From assembly GCA_021769555.1 (NCBI GenBank), contig JAETSR010000011.1:1-64000 (forward strand): a DNA stretch of 64,000 nt, given 5' to 3'. The notes beneath the pieces were generated by a model, which had not been told where the DNA came from, did no database searches, and saw only the letters and a list, made by a program, of their open reading frames with translations. Position 1 is the first letter of the stretch, and the number at the start of each line of letters is the position of its first letter. This document shows, one piece after another, positions 54,369 to 61,712 of this stretch. A program made the translations under genes and the position numbers. Source of the stretch: Clostridiaceae bacterium (GTDB lineage: Bacteria > Bacillota > Clostridia > Oscillospirales > Acutalibacteraceae).

Positions 54369-55583
54369 TTATACTTTGTATTTATCCAGCAGCTCCAATA
54401 TATCAGGAAACGCCTCCAAACTACGCCGGAGTATTCCGTGCATATGGGCGATTGCAACGCCATAATTCACAATGGGCACACCAGACCCCTTGGCTCTGGC
54501 TACCCGGCTCTTCATCTCCGCCTCATTGAGCATACAGCCGCCGCAGTGCACCACCAGCTTATAGCCATCGGGGTTCTCCGGGAACTCACCACCGGAGGTA
54601 AAGGTATATGCTGGCTTAACGCCGGTAAACTTCTCAATCCAGCCCGGCAGCTTTACCGTGCCGATATCCCCGCACTGCCTGTGATGAGTGCAGCCCTCGG
54701 ATATTAGCACCGGGTCGCCGTCTCTAAGCCTCGACAGCTGTACCGCGCCATGTACTAAGGTGGGCAGGCTGCCCTTATACCGGGCAAAGAGTATGGAGAA
54801 GGAGGTCAGCAGTATATCCGCAGGCGTGGCTTCAGCCACTTTCTCAAAGGCCTGGGAATCGGTTATCACGATTTTGGGCTTCTTAGCAAGCATTTTGAGT
54901 GTGGCCGCAAGCTCCTCTGTCTGGCAGGTGACAAAGGCGCAGTGTGCGTCCAAAATGTCCCGCATGGTCTGCTGCTGGGGCAGAATCATCCGTCCCTTGG
55001 GCGCGGCGGCGTCAATAGGCGTTACCAGCACCGCCAAGTCCCCGGGGCCCAGAAGGTCTGATACAATATGACGCTCATTCCCAGTCTTACCCGCAAACGT
55101 CCCCAGTTTTTCCTTGAGCGCGGCAATATTCTCCCCGGTCTTGGCGCTCACATAAAGTGAATCACTGCCAAGCTCCTGACGCTCAGTGAGCAAATCGGCC
55201 TTATTGTACGCCACACAGTAGTGAAGGTCTCTTTCTTTGAACAGCCCCAGCAGCTCACTGTCGAGCCCGCTGAGCCCCTCTAAGGCGTCTACTACCAATA
55301 CAGCTATGTCGGCTTTTGCCAGAATCTGCCGCGCTTTCTGCACCCGAAGCTCGCCCAGCTCCCCCTCGTCGTCCAGCCCGGGGGTGTCGATTATCACAAC
55401 CGGCCCAAGGGGAAGCAGCTCCATAGCCTTCTGCACCGGGTCCGTAGTGGTGCCCTTCACGTCCGACACCACCGCCAGCTGCTGCCCGGTGACAGCGTTT
55501 ACCAGACTGGACTTCCCGGCGTTGCGCATACCGAAAAAGGCGATATGGGGCCGCTCCGCCGAGACGGTCTCATTAAGGCTCAT
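54369..55583 (-). CDS. hydF: [FeFe]-hydrogenase H-cluster maturation GTPase HydF
   Basis: A 404-residue scaffold protein on which the di-iron part of the H-cluster is assembled before transfer to the hydrogenase. It has an N-terminal GTPase domain (G1 FGMRNAGKSS, G3 DTPGLDDEG, G4 YNKADLL), a dimerisation region, and a C-terminal iron-sulfur site formed by CTH (in EGCTHHRQCGD) and HCGGC. It is the last gene of the minus-strand operon and has a GGAGGG ribosome site. Confidence 0.96.
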   Translation of the reverse strand: MSLNETVSAERPHIAFFGMRNAGKSSLVNAVTGQQLAVVSDVKGTTTDPVQKAMELLPLGPVVIIDTPGLDDEGELGELRVQKARQILAKADIAVLVVDALEGLSGLDSELLGLFKERDLHYCVAYNKADLLTERQELGSDSLYVSAKTGENIAALKEKLGTFAGKTGNERHIVSDLLGPGDLAVLVTPIDAAAPKGRMILPQQQTMRDILDAHCAFVTCQTEELAATLKMLAKKPKIVITDSQAFEKVAEATPADILLTSFSILFARYKGSLPTLVHGAVQLSRLRDGDPVLISEGCTHHRQCGDIGTVKLPGWIEKFTGVKPAYTFTSGGEFPENPDGYKLVVHCGGCMLNEAEMKSRVARAKGSGVPIVNYGVAIAHMHGILRRSLEAFPDILELLDKYKV

Positions 55584-55595
55584 ACTATCCCTCCG

Positions 55596-56000
55596 TTACT
55601 CAAAAATTCGTATCACATATCCGTCTATTGTGGTGACCCGGCAGAGCTTACCGCCCCAGGGTTGGACCTCCACTGGGGTTATCTCCTTCCAGCCCGCGCC
55701 GGTGACCTGCTCATATAGGCCATCAATGCCCTGCACCTGCATGAAGGATATCTCGCCGCAGGCGGGCTCGCCTGCAAACATCTGAAAGCCGGTAAATGGG
55801 GCTAAATGTGTAGCCTCAATCTCCGGCGGCGTATCAAACACTACGCCATACTGTCCCTGGCCCTCGCCGTCCCGCTCCACGATATTGCTGTACCAGCCCA
55901 TGACGTGCTCGAACCACTTGGCGGTCCTGTCCATGTCAGTGGTGAGGTAGATAGGGGCGTTTTCCTTCACAAAGTACCCTTTTTCGCTGAATTTGCTCAT
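55596..56000 (-). CDS. VOC (glyoxalase/bleomycin-resistance) family protein
   Basis: A 134-residue protein with one VOC fold (APIYLTTDMDRTAKWFEHVMGW at the start, VQPWGGKLCRVTTIDGYVIRIFE at the end). VOC proteins bind a metal and act as lyases, isomerases or binding proteins; substrate unknown. It stands between a NUDIX gene and hydF, 12 bases before hydF, and has an AAGGAG site. Its TATAAT (56047-56042) and the palindrome beside it could give it a separate promoter. Confidence 0.82.
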   Translation of the reverse strand: MSKFSEKGYFVKENAPIYLTTDMDRTAKWFEHVMGWYSNIVERDGEGQGQYGVVFDTPPEIEATHLAPFTGFQMFAGEPACGEISFMQVQGIDGLYEQVTGAGWKEITPVEVQPWGGKLCRVTTIDGYVIRIFE

Positions 56001-56054
56001 AAAATCTACTCCTTTTGTGCGTTAATGAACCGAGCAAATCCATTATACACGCCT

Positions 56055-56080
56055 AAACATGACAGCAGGGTGTCATGTTT
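56055..56080. repeat. Perfect palindrome upstream of the VOC gene
   Basis: AAACATGACA-GCAGGG-TGTCATGTTT, a 10-bp dyad that overlaps the NUDIX stop codon. It lies where the -35 of a TATAAT (56047-56042) promoter would fall. It lacks a T tract on the minus strand, so an operator is more likely than a terminator. Confidence 0.6.
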
Positions 56081-56564
56081 ATTTCCAAAACTCCAACAAT
56101 TTCTCGTCAATAGCTGCAATCTTCTCTTTACCCTTAACCTCACTATAAAGGGCCAGCTTACCTATCTCCTCCCGGTCAGTCCGGTTTCTTTCGATGGCCT
56201 CTAAAGCCTCGGAGGGCAGCGTAACGCCGTATATCCCGCCGTACTCATAGTGCCACTCGGGGTCAAAATAGTCAGGAGCCATCTTGCAGTGCATGAGCCC
56301 GATGAAGTTCCAGCTGAGCCCGGACAAGCCAAGTTCCTCCAGACACTCCCGGTCAATGCACTCCCGCAGGCTCTCGCCCTCCTCCCGGCAGCCGCCGAAA
56401 ATCTCCCAGTCCTGCCGCCACTTGTTCCAGCCCATGAGGTAGTCGCTGCCAAGCTTCACCACACCCAGGCAGCAGTTTATGGGGCTGTACAGCTCCGCGG
56501 CCTCGCCCTCATCCACAGTAATCATTTCCAGCAGCTCGCTGCCGCTATCAGTTTTGACAAGCAT
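56079..56564 (-). CDS. NUDIX hydrolase
   Basis: A 161-residue protein with a NUDIX box spread over FGGCREEGESLRECIDRECLEELGL (about residues 56-80). The open frame extends upstream inside hydG, but the ATG at 56564 directly follows the hydG stop as TGATATG, indicating translational coupling. NUDIX enzymes cleave nucleoside diphosphates linked to another group; the substrate is unknown. Confidence 0.82.
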   Translation of the reverse strand: MLVKTDSGSELLEMITVDEGEAAELYSPINCCLGVVKLGSDYLMGWNKWRQDWEIFGGCREEGESLRECIDRECLEELGLSGLSWNFIGLMHCKMAPDYFDPEWHYEYGGIYGVTLPSEALEAIERNRTDREEIGKLALYSEVKGKEKIAAIDEKLLEFWK

Positions 56565-56565
56565 A

Positions 56566-58014
56566 TCAGAACCTGAAATCCCTTCTGTTGGAGTTTTTGA
56601 TGTCCCTGATATTCTGCTCGGCAATCTCCCTGACCTTATCCTTTGGTATCCTCTTAAGCTCATCCTCAACCATCTTATAGCCCACCTCTTTGGTCTCGGG
56701 GCTGGCATAGTCCTCAAGATACTCCGAGAGGGTCATAAGGGCGTTGGGGTGGCAGCAGTTGAGTATCTGTCCGTTCTTGCACAGGCTCATGAACCGGTCG
56801 CCGGTGCGGCCCTCCCGGTAGCAGGCGGTGCAGAAGGAGGGGATATGGCCGTTCTCCATCAGCCAGCGGACAACCTCGTCCAGGGTGCGCTGGTCGGACA
56901 CGTCAAACTGCTCGGTGTCGTGGGGGCGCTCCTCCTGGGTGTAGCCGCCCACAGAGGTGCGGGAGCCGCCGCTGACCTGGGAGATGCCCAGGCGCAGAAG
57001 CTTTGAGCGCACAGCCTCGGTCTCGCGGGTGGAGATTATCATGCCGGTATAGGGCACAGCAAGGCGAATGCAGGCGGTGATATGGGCAAAGGTCTCGTCG
57101 TCAATGCCGTTATCGAACTGGGTGGGGTCGATGTCATCAGCCTTTTTAAGCCTGGGCACGCTGATGGTATGAGGCCCAACGCCGTGGACGGCCTCAAGGT
57201 GTTCAGCGTGCATGATGAGCCCCGCGAACTCATATTTATACAGCTCAAGCCCGAACAGCACTCCCAGGCCCACGTCGTCTATACCGCCCTCCATGGCCCG
57301 GTCCATGGCCTCTGTATGATAGTCATAATTATGCTTGGGGCCGGTGGGGTGGAGCTGCTCATAGGACTTCTTATGGTATGTCTCCTGGAACAGAATATAG
57401 GTGCCGATACCGGCCTCCTTCAGCTTGCGGTAGTTCTCAACGGTAGTAGCCGCAATGTTTACGTTTACCCTCCGGATATCGCCGTTCTTGTGGTGGACGC
57501 TGTAAATGGTCTTGATACAGTCGAGTATATACTCTATAGGGCTGTTCACCGGGTCCTCGCCGGACTCTATGGCCAGCCGCTTATGTCCCATGTCCTGTAA
57601 AGCTATGACCTCGGCCTTTACCTCATCCTGGGTGAGCTTCTTCCGGGGAATATGCTTGTTCACCGCATGATATGGGCAGTATACACAGCCGTTCACACAG
57701 TAATTCGACAGATACAGAGGGGCAAAGATGACAATGCGGTTGCCATAAAAGGCCAGCTTTATTTCCTCCGCAATCTTGTACATCTCCTCGATTTTCTCCG
57801 GAATATCACAGGCCAAAAGCACCGAGGCTTCCCGGTGGGTAAGCCCGGCGCAGACATAGCCGGTTTCGGTCTTTTGAGGCCGTGCCTTTTCCAGAATACT
57901 GTCGATAAGCTCCACATTGTGCTTGTTCTCCTCGGCATAGCTGAGGGTCTCCTGGATTTCCTCGTCGTTGATGAACTCCTCCGCGTGCAGGGATTTCGGG
58001 TCGTACTTTGCCAT
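56566..58014 (-). CDS. hydG: [FeFe]-hydrogenase H-cluster radical SAM maturase HydG
   Basis: A 482-residue radical SAM enzyme that breaks tyrosine to provide the CO and cyanide ligands of the H-cluster. The SAM-binding cluster motif CVNGCVYC (CX3CX2C) sits near residue 90. The C-terminal second iron-sulfur site is visible as CTACYREG and a later cysteine (FMSLCKNGQ). Length and domain order match HydG and distinguish it from ThiH. Confidence 0.96.
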   Translation of the reverse strand: MAKYDPKSLHAEEFINDEEIQETLSYAEENKHNVELIDSILEKARPQKTETGYVCAGLTHREASVLLACDIPEKIEEMYKIAEEIKLAFYGNRIVIFAPLYLSNYCVNGCVYCPYHAVNKHIPRKKLTQDEVKAEVIALQDMGHKRLAIESGEDPVNSPIEYILDCIKTIYSVHHKNGDIRRVNVNIAATTVENYRKLKEAGIGTYILFQETYHKKSYEQLHPTGPKHNYDYHTEAMDRAMEGGIDDVGLGVLFGLELYKYEFAGLIMHAEHLEAVHGVGPHTISVPRLKKADDIDPTQFDNGIDDETFAHITACIRLAVPYTGMIISTRETEAVRSKLLRLGISQVSGGSRTSVGGYTQEERPHDTEQFDVSDQRTLDEVVRWLMENGHIPSFCTACYREGRTGDRFMSLCKNGQILNCCHPNALMTLSEYLEDYASPETKEVGYKMVEDELKRIPKDKVREIAEQNIRDIKNSNRRDFRF

Positions 58015-58076
58015 AATTTTTCTTCCTTTCTTTGGGGCAGATTTCTCTTAGCCTCAGATTAAAATATTTTAAAAGC

Positions 58077-58841
58077 TTATTGCTTTTGGGCAATCACACA
58101 ATACCAGGGTAAATCCTCAACGGGCGTACCCTTTCTATCAACATGGGAAGGGTACGGCAGTACCTGTATGTCCCGGTAGCCCATGGCTTTCAGTTTTTCT
58201 AAAAACAGCTCTCGCTTTATGGGGAAATAGTGTTCCTCAAATACCTCCATTTGAAGATACCTTTGGTCTTTTTCAAACAAATACATAATGTTGAAGGTTA
58301 TCGTGCCGTCGCTGTTATAATCCCATATCTGAGTCAGGTTGATACGTGTCTCGCCGTCAAAGAACGGAGCGTAGGGGAAGAACCGCTTTCTGTCCGTAAG
58401 TATCTTGTCCCAGTTGCGTATCTCAAAGTATAGATACCCGCCGGGCTTTATAAGCGAGTCCATCTGCTCAATGGTTTTGAGCAAATCCTCATTGCTCACA
58501 TACGGCAGGGAGTTCCCGGTGCTGGCAACGCAGTCGAAAACGCCGTCAAAGTTGTCCGCGGCATTCCTGAAATCACAGCATTTCAGCTTAATGTCAAAGC
58601 CTCTTGCCTCTGCTTTTTTCCTGCAATTTGCGAGCATAGCCTCGCTGAGGTCAGAGCCTGACAGATGTACTCCAAGCTCGGCAAGCTGAAGGGTCGCACT
58701 GCCTGAACCAATGCTGACGTCAAGCAGGGTGTGGATGTCTCTGCCGCGCAGAATATTCTCCCAGTGTGACTTGAAGCCATTATACCGGCTTTCATTTTCA
58801 ATAAGGTCATAGATGTCTGCTCTGTCGTATAGTTTTCCCAT
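58077..58841 (-). CDS. Class I SAM-dependent methyltransferase in the hyd operon
   Basis: A 254-residue protein with motif I LLDVSIGSGSATLQLAELG, an acidic SGSDLSEAML, DCVASTGNSLPYV and KPGGYLYFEIRNWD. The N-terminal LYDRADIYDLIENESRYNGFKSHW is typical of small-molecule methyltransferases. It lies three bases after the GNAT gene and 62 before hydG. No role of a methyltransferase in H-cluster assembly is established. Confidence 0.85.
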   Translation of the reverse strand: MGKLYDRADIYDLIENESRYNGFKSHWENILRGRDIHTLLDVSIGSGSATLQLAELGVHLSGSDLSEAMLANCRKKAEARGFDIKLKCCDFRNAADNFDGVFDCVASTGNSLPYVSNEDLLKTIEQMDSLIKPGGYLYFEIRNWDKILTDRKRFFPYAPFFDGETRINLTQIWDYNSDGTITFNIMYLFEKDQRYLQMEVFEEHYFPIKRELFLEKLKAMGYRDIQVLPYPSHVDRKGTPVEDLPWYCVIAQKQ

Positions 58842-58844
58842 GGC

Positions 58845-59333
58845 TTATCTTCCTTTCTGCAAATCACATGCGAAAATTAAGTGTTTTTCCTCAGATTCAA
58901 GATAGATATCAGGATTTTTCCCCAGCAGCTCAATACTTGAAAAGTTTTGTCTGTCCACATCAAACAATACTTTCCAGACGGACAGCCCACGCAGATATTC
59001 CAGCACGGAACCCATAGCGGTGCGGGCGATTCCTTTACGCCGGAAAGGAGATGATATCCAGTAATACATATAGAGCGAGTTTTCGGCAGGCTTATATCCG
59101 TACAGTCCGAACCGCCCACAGGGAGTATCGCGATAAAGCACTACGATTGCGTCATCGTATGGCTGCTTCCTGTTGTTGAGGTACTGATAATCGTTTTGAG
59201 TACTATAGTCTGTATCGAAGCTAAACCATTTGTTTAGTTCTGTTATATCCTCCATAAACAACGGATATAACGCTTCTGTGGTTTCTTTTGTGATGGATTC
59301 CAGGCGAATATCAGGATTTACAATAAATTTCAT
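58845..59333 (-). CDS. GNAT-family N-acetyltransferase
   Basis: A 162-residue protein with the GNAT fold: acetyl-CoA-binding segment ISSPFRRKGIARTAMGSVLEYL (the R/Q-x-x-G-x-G/A motif, about residues 95-116) followed by VDRQNFSSIELLGK. It would acetylate an unknown amine. Its start overlaps the HExxH gene by four bases, so the two are cotranslated. Confidence 0.84.
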   Translation of the reverse strand: MKFIVNPDIRLESITKETTEALYPLFMEDITELNKWFSFDTDYSTQNDYQYLNNRKQPYDDAIVVLYRDTPCGRFGLYGYKPAENSLYMYYWISSPFRRKGIARTAMGSVLEYLRGLSVWKVLFDVDRQNFSSIELLGKNPDIYLESEEKHLIFACDLQKGR

Positions 59334-60106
59334 GCAGACACCAGCACCTCTTTATTCTGTTCAAGGAAAGCATAAGCCTCCAGCAAAAATTCTGCCATAT
59401 CACTCTTGCGCTCATAAATTCTCTCTATACATTCCGGCAGCGAAACCCCATCCACAAATATTTCCCCCATCGACTGATAAGGGCTGTGCTGGACAGGCAC
59501 TATCCGCTGTATGCGCGGGTCGTTCAGCGTGGGAGCAACAGCAAGTTCCTCCAGGTACCATAGAATATCAGGGAACTCAGGCTCGGTTTCAAGTTCGATA
59601 TCCTGCATGGAGCGCCACTTGTTGAATAGCACCATATGGTTTATCTCATGAAGTGAGGCCCTGAGAAAAACCTTATCGCTTATATCATAATGCAGACAAT
59701 AATCCCTTTTTTGTACGCTTCTGGGGAAAGGGTTATATAGCCCCAGCCGGCACGTGAAGCGCACAGGCGCACTATAGCTTAGCCGAAACATGTCCAGCAT
59801 TTCTGACACGCCCTCAGACAGTACTCCTTGGGCCAGTTCACGAAAGTGTTCCGCCTGTTCTTCGATATGCCGGTGGTCAGTGCGCTTTTTATCACGTATC
59901 AGTTTAGTGACGACAGGCAGGATTTCTTCACGCTCCATTTCGGAACTCAAAAGGGAGCGTATCTCCGGAAACATTTTCGCCACCCTGTCCAAGTATGGGA
60001 GCATATTGTTTTTATTATTAAAAGCCAGCAGAAGGGTATCCGCAACAGCCTTTGCGTTTTCAGAGACAGATGATATTCTGACATCTATAGTGAAGCTATC
60101 GCTCAT
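59330..60106 (-). CDS. Uncharacterised HExxH protein, putative zinc metallopeptidase, in the hyd operon
   Basis: A 258-residue cytoplasmic protein I cannot assign to a named family. It contains HEINH (His153, Glu154, His157), matching the zinc-binding HExxH motif, and a WYLEELAV segment with Glu186/Glu187 about 30 residues later, the spacing of a gluzincin third ligand. The N-terminal 110 residues are helical with many charged residues and no membrane helix. It overlaps hydE by eleven bases and the GNAT gene by four, so it is tightly coupled to hydrogenase maturation. Protease activity is inferred from the motif alone. Confidence 0.7.
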   Translation of the reverse strand: MSDSFTIDVRISSVSENAKAVADTLLLAFNNKNNMLPYLDRVAKMFPEIRSLLSSEMEREEILPVVTKLIRDKKRTDHRHIEEQAEHFRELAQGVLSEGVSEMLDMFRLSYSAPVRFTCRLGLYNPFPRSVQKRDYCLHYDISDKVFLRASLHEINHMVLFNKWRSMQDIELETEPEFPDILWYLEELAVAPTLNDPRIQRIVPVQHSPYQSMGEIFVDGVSLPECIERIYERKSDMAEFLLEAYAFLEQNKEVLVSA

Positions 60107-61157
60107 TTTGTCTCCTCACATCCCCCCGGTCCGTCACGATATGATACCCCACCGACTCCATCCTGGCGCTCAGGCAGTCCTTGCACTGTGCGGATTCCTC
60201 GCCGGTACATATCTTATTATCATAGAGCTCATACTTCTTGCGCACAGACACCGGCGACAGGTTGGGCATTACCACATTTGCCCCGGCCTGTATACCCATC
60301 TCCCGGCCCTCAGGGTGAATTGTGCCAAGAGCGGTGGTGGCCGGCAGAAGCACAGGGGGGTGTATCAGACGGATGACAGAGAGCAGATAGCAGGTCAGCT
60401 CAACCGTCCCGGCAGGATGGTCCTTAAAGGGGGTGTCCTTGTGGGGAATGAATGGGCCTATGCCGCACATGTCCGGCTTGAAGTCCTCAATGAATTTCAG
60501 GTCATTAGCAAGGGTGGCGCTGGTCTGGTTCGGCGAGCCCACCATGAACCCGCAGCCCACCTGATAGCCAAGCTCACGGAGGTCCCTAAGGCAGCGCATA
60601 CGGTTGTCAAAGGACATTTCAGCAGGGTGGAGGCTCTCATAGTGAGCCCGGTCCGCTGTCTCATGGCGAAGGAGATACCTGTCCGCGCCCGCCCGCCGAA
60701 GCAGGGCGTAGCTCTCCCGGCTCCGCTCACCCATAGAGAGTGTGAGGGCACAGTCCGGGTACTGTGATTTTATCTCAGTTACTATATCGCAGAGCACATC
60801 GTCGGTAAAGTACGGGTCCTCGCCGCCCTGGAGCACGAAGGTGCGGAAACCAAGGCGATAGCCCTCGGCGGCGCACTCCATTATCTGCTCTCTGCTAAGC
60901 CGGTAGCGGTCACAGCTTTTATTGCTACGCCTTATGCCGCAGTACAGACAGTCGTTTTTACATATATTGCTTATCTCAATAAGCCCGCGGACATAAACAT
61001 CCTTTCCGTAGATTTTCACCCGCTCCGCAACGGCCTTATCAGCCAGGAGCGCGGCGGCTTCAGGACAGCGGACGTCAATAAGCTCCTGATACTGGCCAAG
61101 GCTCAAACTATGGGCCTCGGCCAGGGTGTTGATGAGCGTCTGTATATTGCTATTCAT
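60096..61157 (-). CDS. hydE: [FeFe]-hydrogenase H-cluster radical SAM maturase HydE
   Basis: A 353-residue radical SAM enzyme of the biotin-synthase-like group, involved in making the dithiolate-bridged di-iron unit. The CX3CX2C motif is CKNDCLYCGIRR (about residue 67), followed by VLQGGEDP and the TIHPEGREMGIQAGANVVMPNLSP end motif. A second cluster site may use the C-terminal CTGEESAQCKDC cysteines. It overlaps the upstream regulator by eight bases. Confidence 0.96.
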   Translation of the reverse strand: MNSNIQTLINTLAEAHSLSLGQYQELIDVRCPEAAALLADKAVAERVKIYGKDVYVRGLIEISNICKNDCLYCGIRRSNKSCDRYRLSREQIMECAAEGYRLGFRTFVLQGGEDPYFTDDVLCDIVTEIKSQYPDCALTLSMGERSRESYALLRRAGADRYLLRHETADRAHYESLHPAEMSFDNRMRCLRDLRELGYQVGCGFMVGSPNQTSATLANDLKFIEDFKPDMCGIGPFIPHKDTPFKDHPAGTVELTCYLLSVIRLIHPPVLLPATTALGTIHPEGREMGIQAGANVVMPNLSPVSVRKKYELYDNKICTGEESAQCKDCLSARMESVGYHIVTDRGDVRRQNER

Positions 61158-61407
61158 GGCTTGTCACCCCCGAGAGTGCTGTTTTAACACTGACCCCGTG
61201 CAGATTGCCTATTTTACCGGCCATACCGGAGATAATATCCTTCGGCGCGTCCAAAGCAATGCTGATGATATTAATGCCGCGGGTCCTGTATGGTATGCCC
61301 ATGCGTCCGATTATATATTCGCCGTACTCGTGCAGAATGCCGTTCAGCTTTTCAACAGTATGGCCGTCCTCGACTATTACGCTCATGACCGCAACTCTTG
61401 TCTCCAT
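61150..61407 (-). CDS. TM1266-type iron-only hydrogenase system putative regulator
   Basis: An 85-residue protein with a ferredoxin-like ACT/NikR-C-type fold (RVAVMSVIVEDGHTVEKLNGILHEYGEYIIGRMGIPYR, then ISIALDAPKDIISGMAGKIGNL). It matches the TM1266 family that accompanies hydrogenase maturases. It is the first gene of the operon and has a GGAGG site, and its end overlaps hydE by eight bases. It probably senses a ligand, but DNA binding has not been shown. Confidence 0.88.
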   Translation of the reverse strand: METRVAVMSVIVEDGHTVEKLNGILHEYGEYIIGRMGIPYRTRGINIISIALDAPKDIISGMAGKIGNLHGVSVKTALSGVTSHE

Positions 61408-61436
61408 TATTTACCTCCGTCTGCCCAATAAAGAAC

Positions 61437-61549
61437 GCCGCACCTATAAACAGGCACGGCGAAACAGACACAATATATGCCGCACCTTTCACGCAGGACA
61501 GCAGCCCTTTGGGTCAGGTATCAAATACTTTTCGTACATTTGACGGTAC
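61437..61549 (-). promoter_or_regulatory. Structured leader of the hyd operon with alternative hairpins
   Basis: In the minus-strand transcript AGGTGCGGC occurs twice (61487-61479 and 61445-61437), and both copies can pair with GCCGTGCCT between them (61460-61452), with two G-U pairs. The later pairing forms a tight 9-bp hairpin followed by GTTCTTTATT, a weak terminator-like tail. Only one pairing can exist at a time, as in a riboswitch or attenuator. An upstream hairpin (61538-61517, TCAAAT / ATTTGA arms) is also visible. No known riboswitch consensus is recognised. Confidence 0.5.
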
Positions 61550-61555
61550 AATAGT

Positions 61556-61584
61556 ATTTTATCCTACCATATGCAAAAAGTCAA
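61556..61584 (-). promoter_or_regulatory. Promoter of the hyd maturation operon
   Basis: Minus-strand TTGACT (61584-61579) and TAAAAT (61561-61556), 17 bases apart; start near 61549, giving a leader of about 140 bases. Confidence 0.65.
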
Positions 61585-61596
61585 GAAAAACAATTT

Positions 61597-61623
61597 GCCA
61601 AGAGAGATTTATGCTCTCTTGGC
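61597..61623. repeat. Perfect dyad between the hyd and miaB promoters
   Basis: GCCAAGAGAG (61597-61606) and CTCTCTTGGC (61614-61623), 10-bp arms around a seven-base spacer. It lies between the two divergent promoters, just upstream of both, so it may be a shared regulator site. Confidence 0.7.
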
Positions 61624-61632
61624 TCAAATCAC

Positions 61633-61661
61633 TTGCAGTTTCCAATTTTTTATGATAAAAT
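61633..61661 (+). promoter_or_regulatory. Promoter of miaB
   Basis: TTGCAG (61633-61638) and TAAAAT (61656-61661), 17 bases apart. Confidence 0.6.
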
Positions 61662-61712
61662 ATATCGATTACATTTTCGGATGGAGTAGTATCCGGGAGG
61701 TGAAACCGCTCT

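Larger units (their letters stand above)
61408..61712. other. 305-base divergent region between the hyd operon and miaB
   Basis: No protein gene is supported here. It contains the hyd promoter and structured leader (minus), a perfect dyad (61597-61623) and the miaB promoter (plus), each described separately. Confidence 0.8.
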
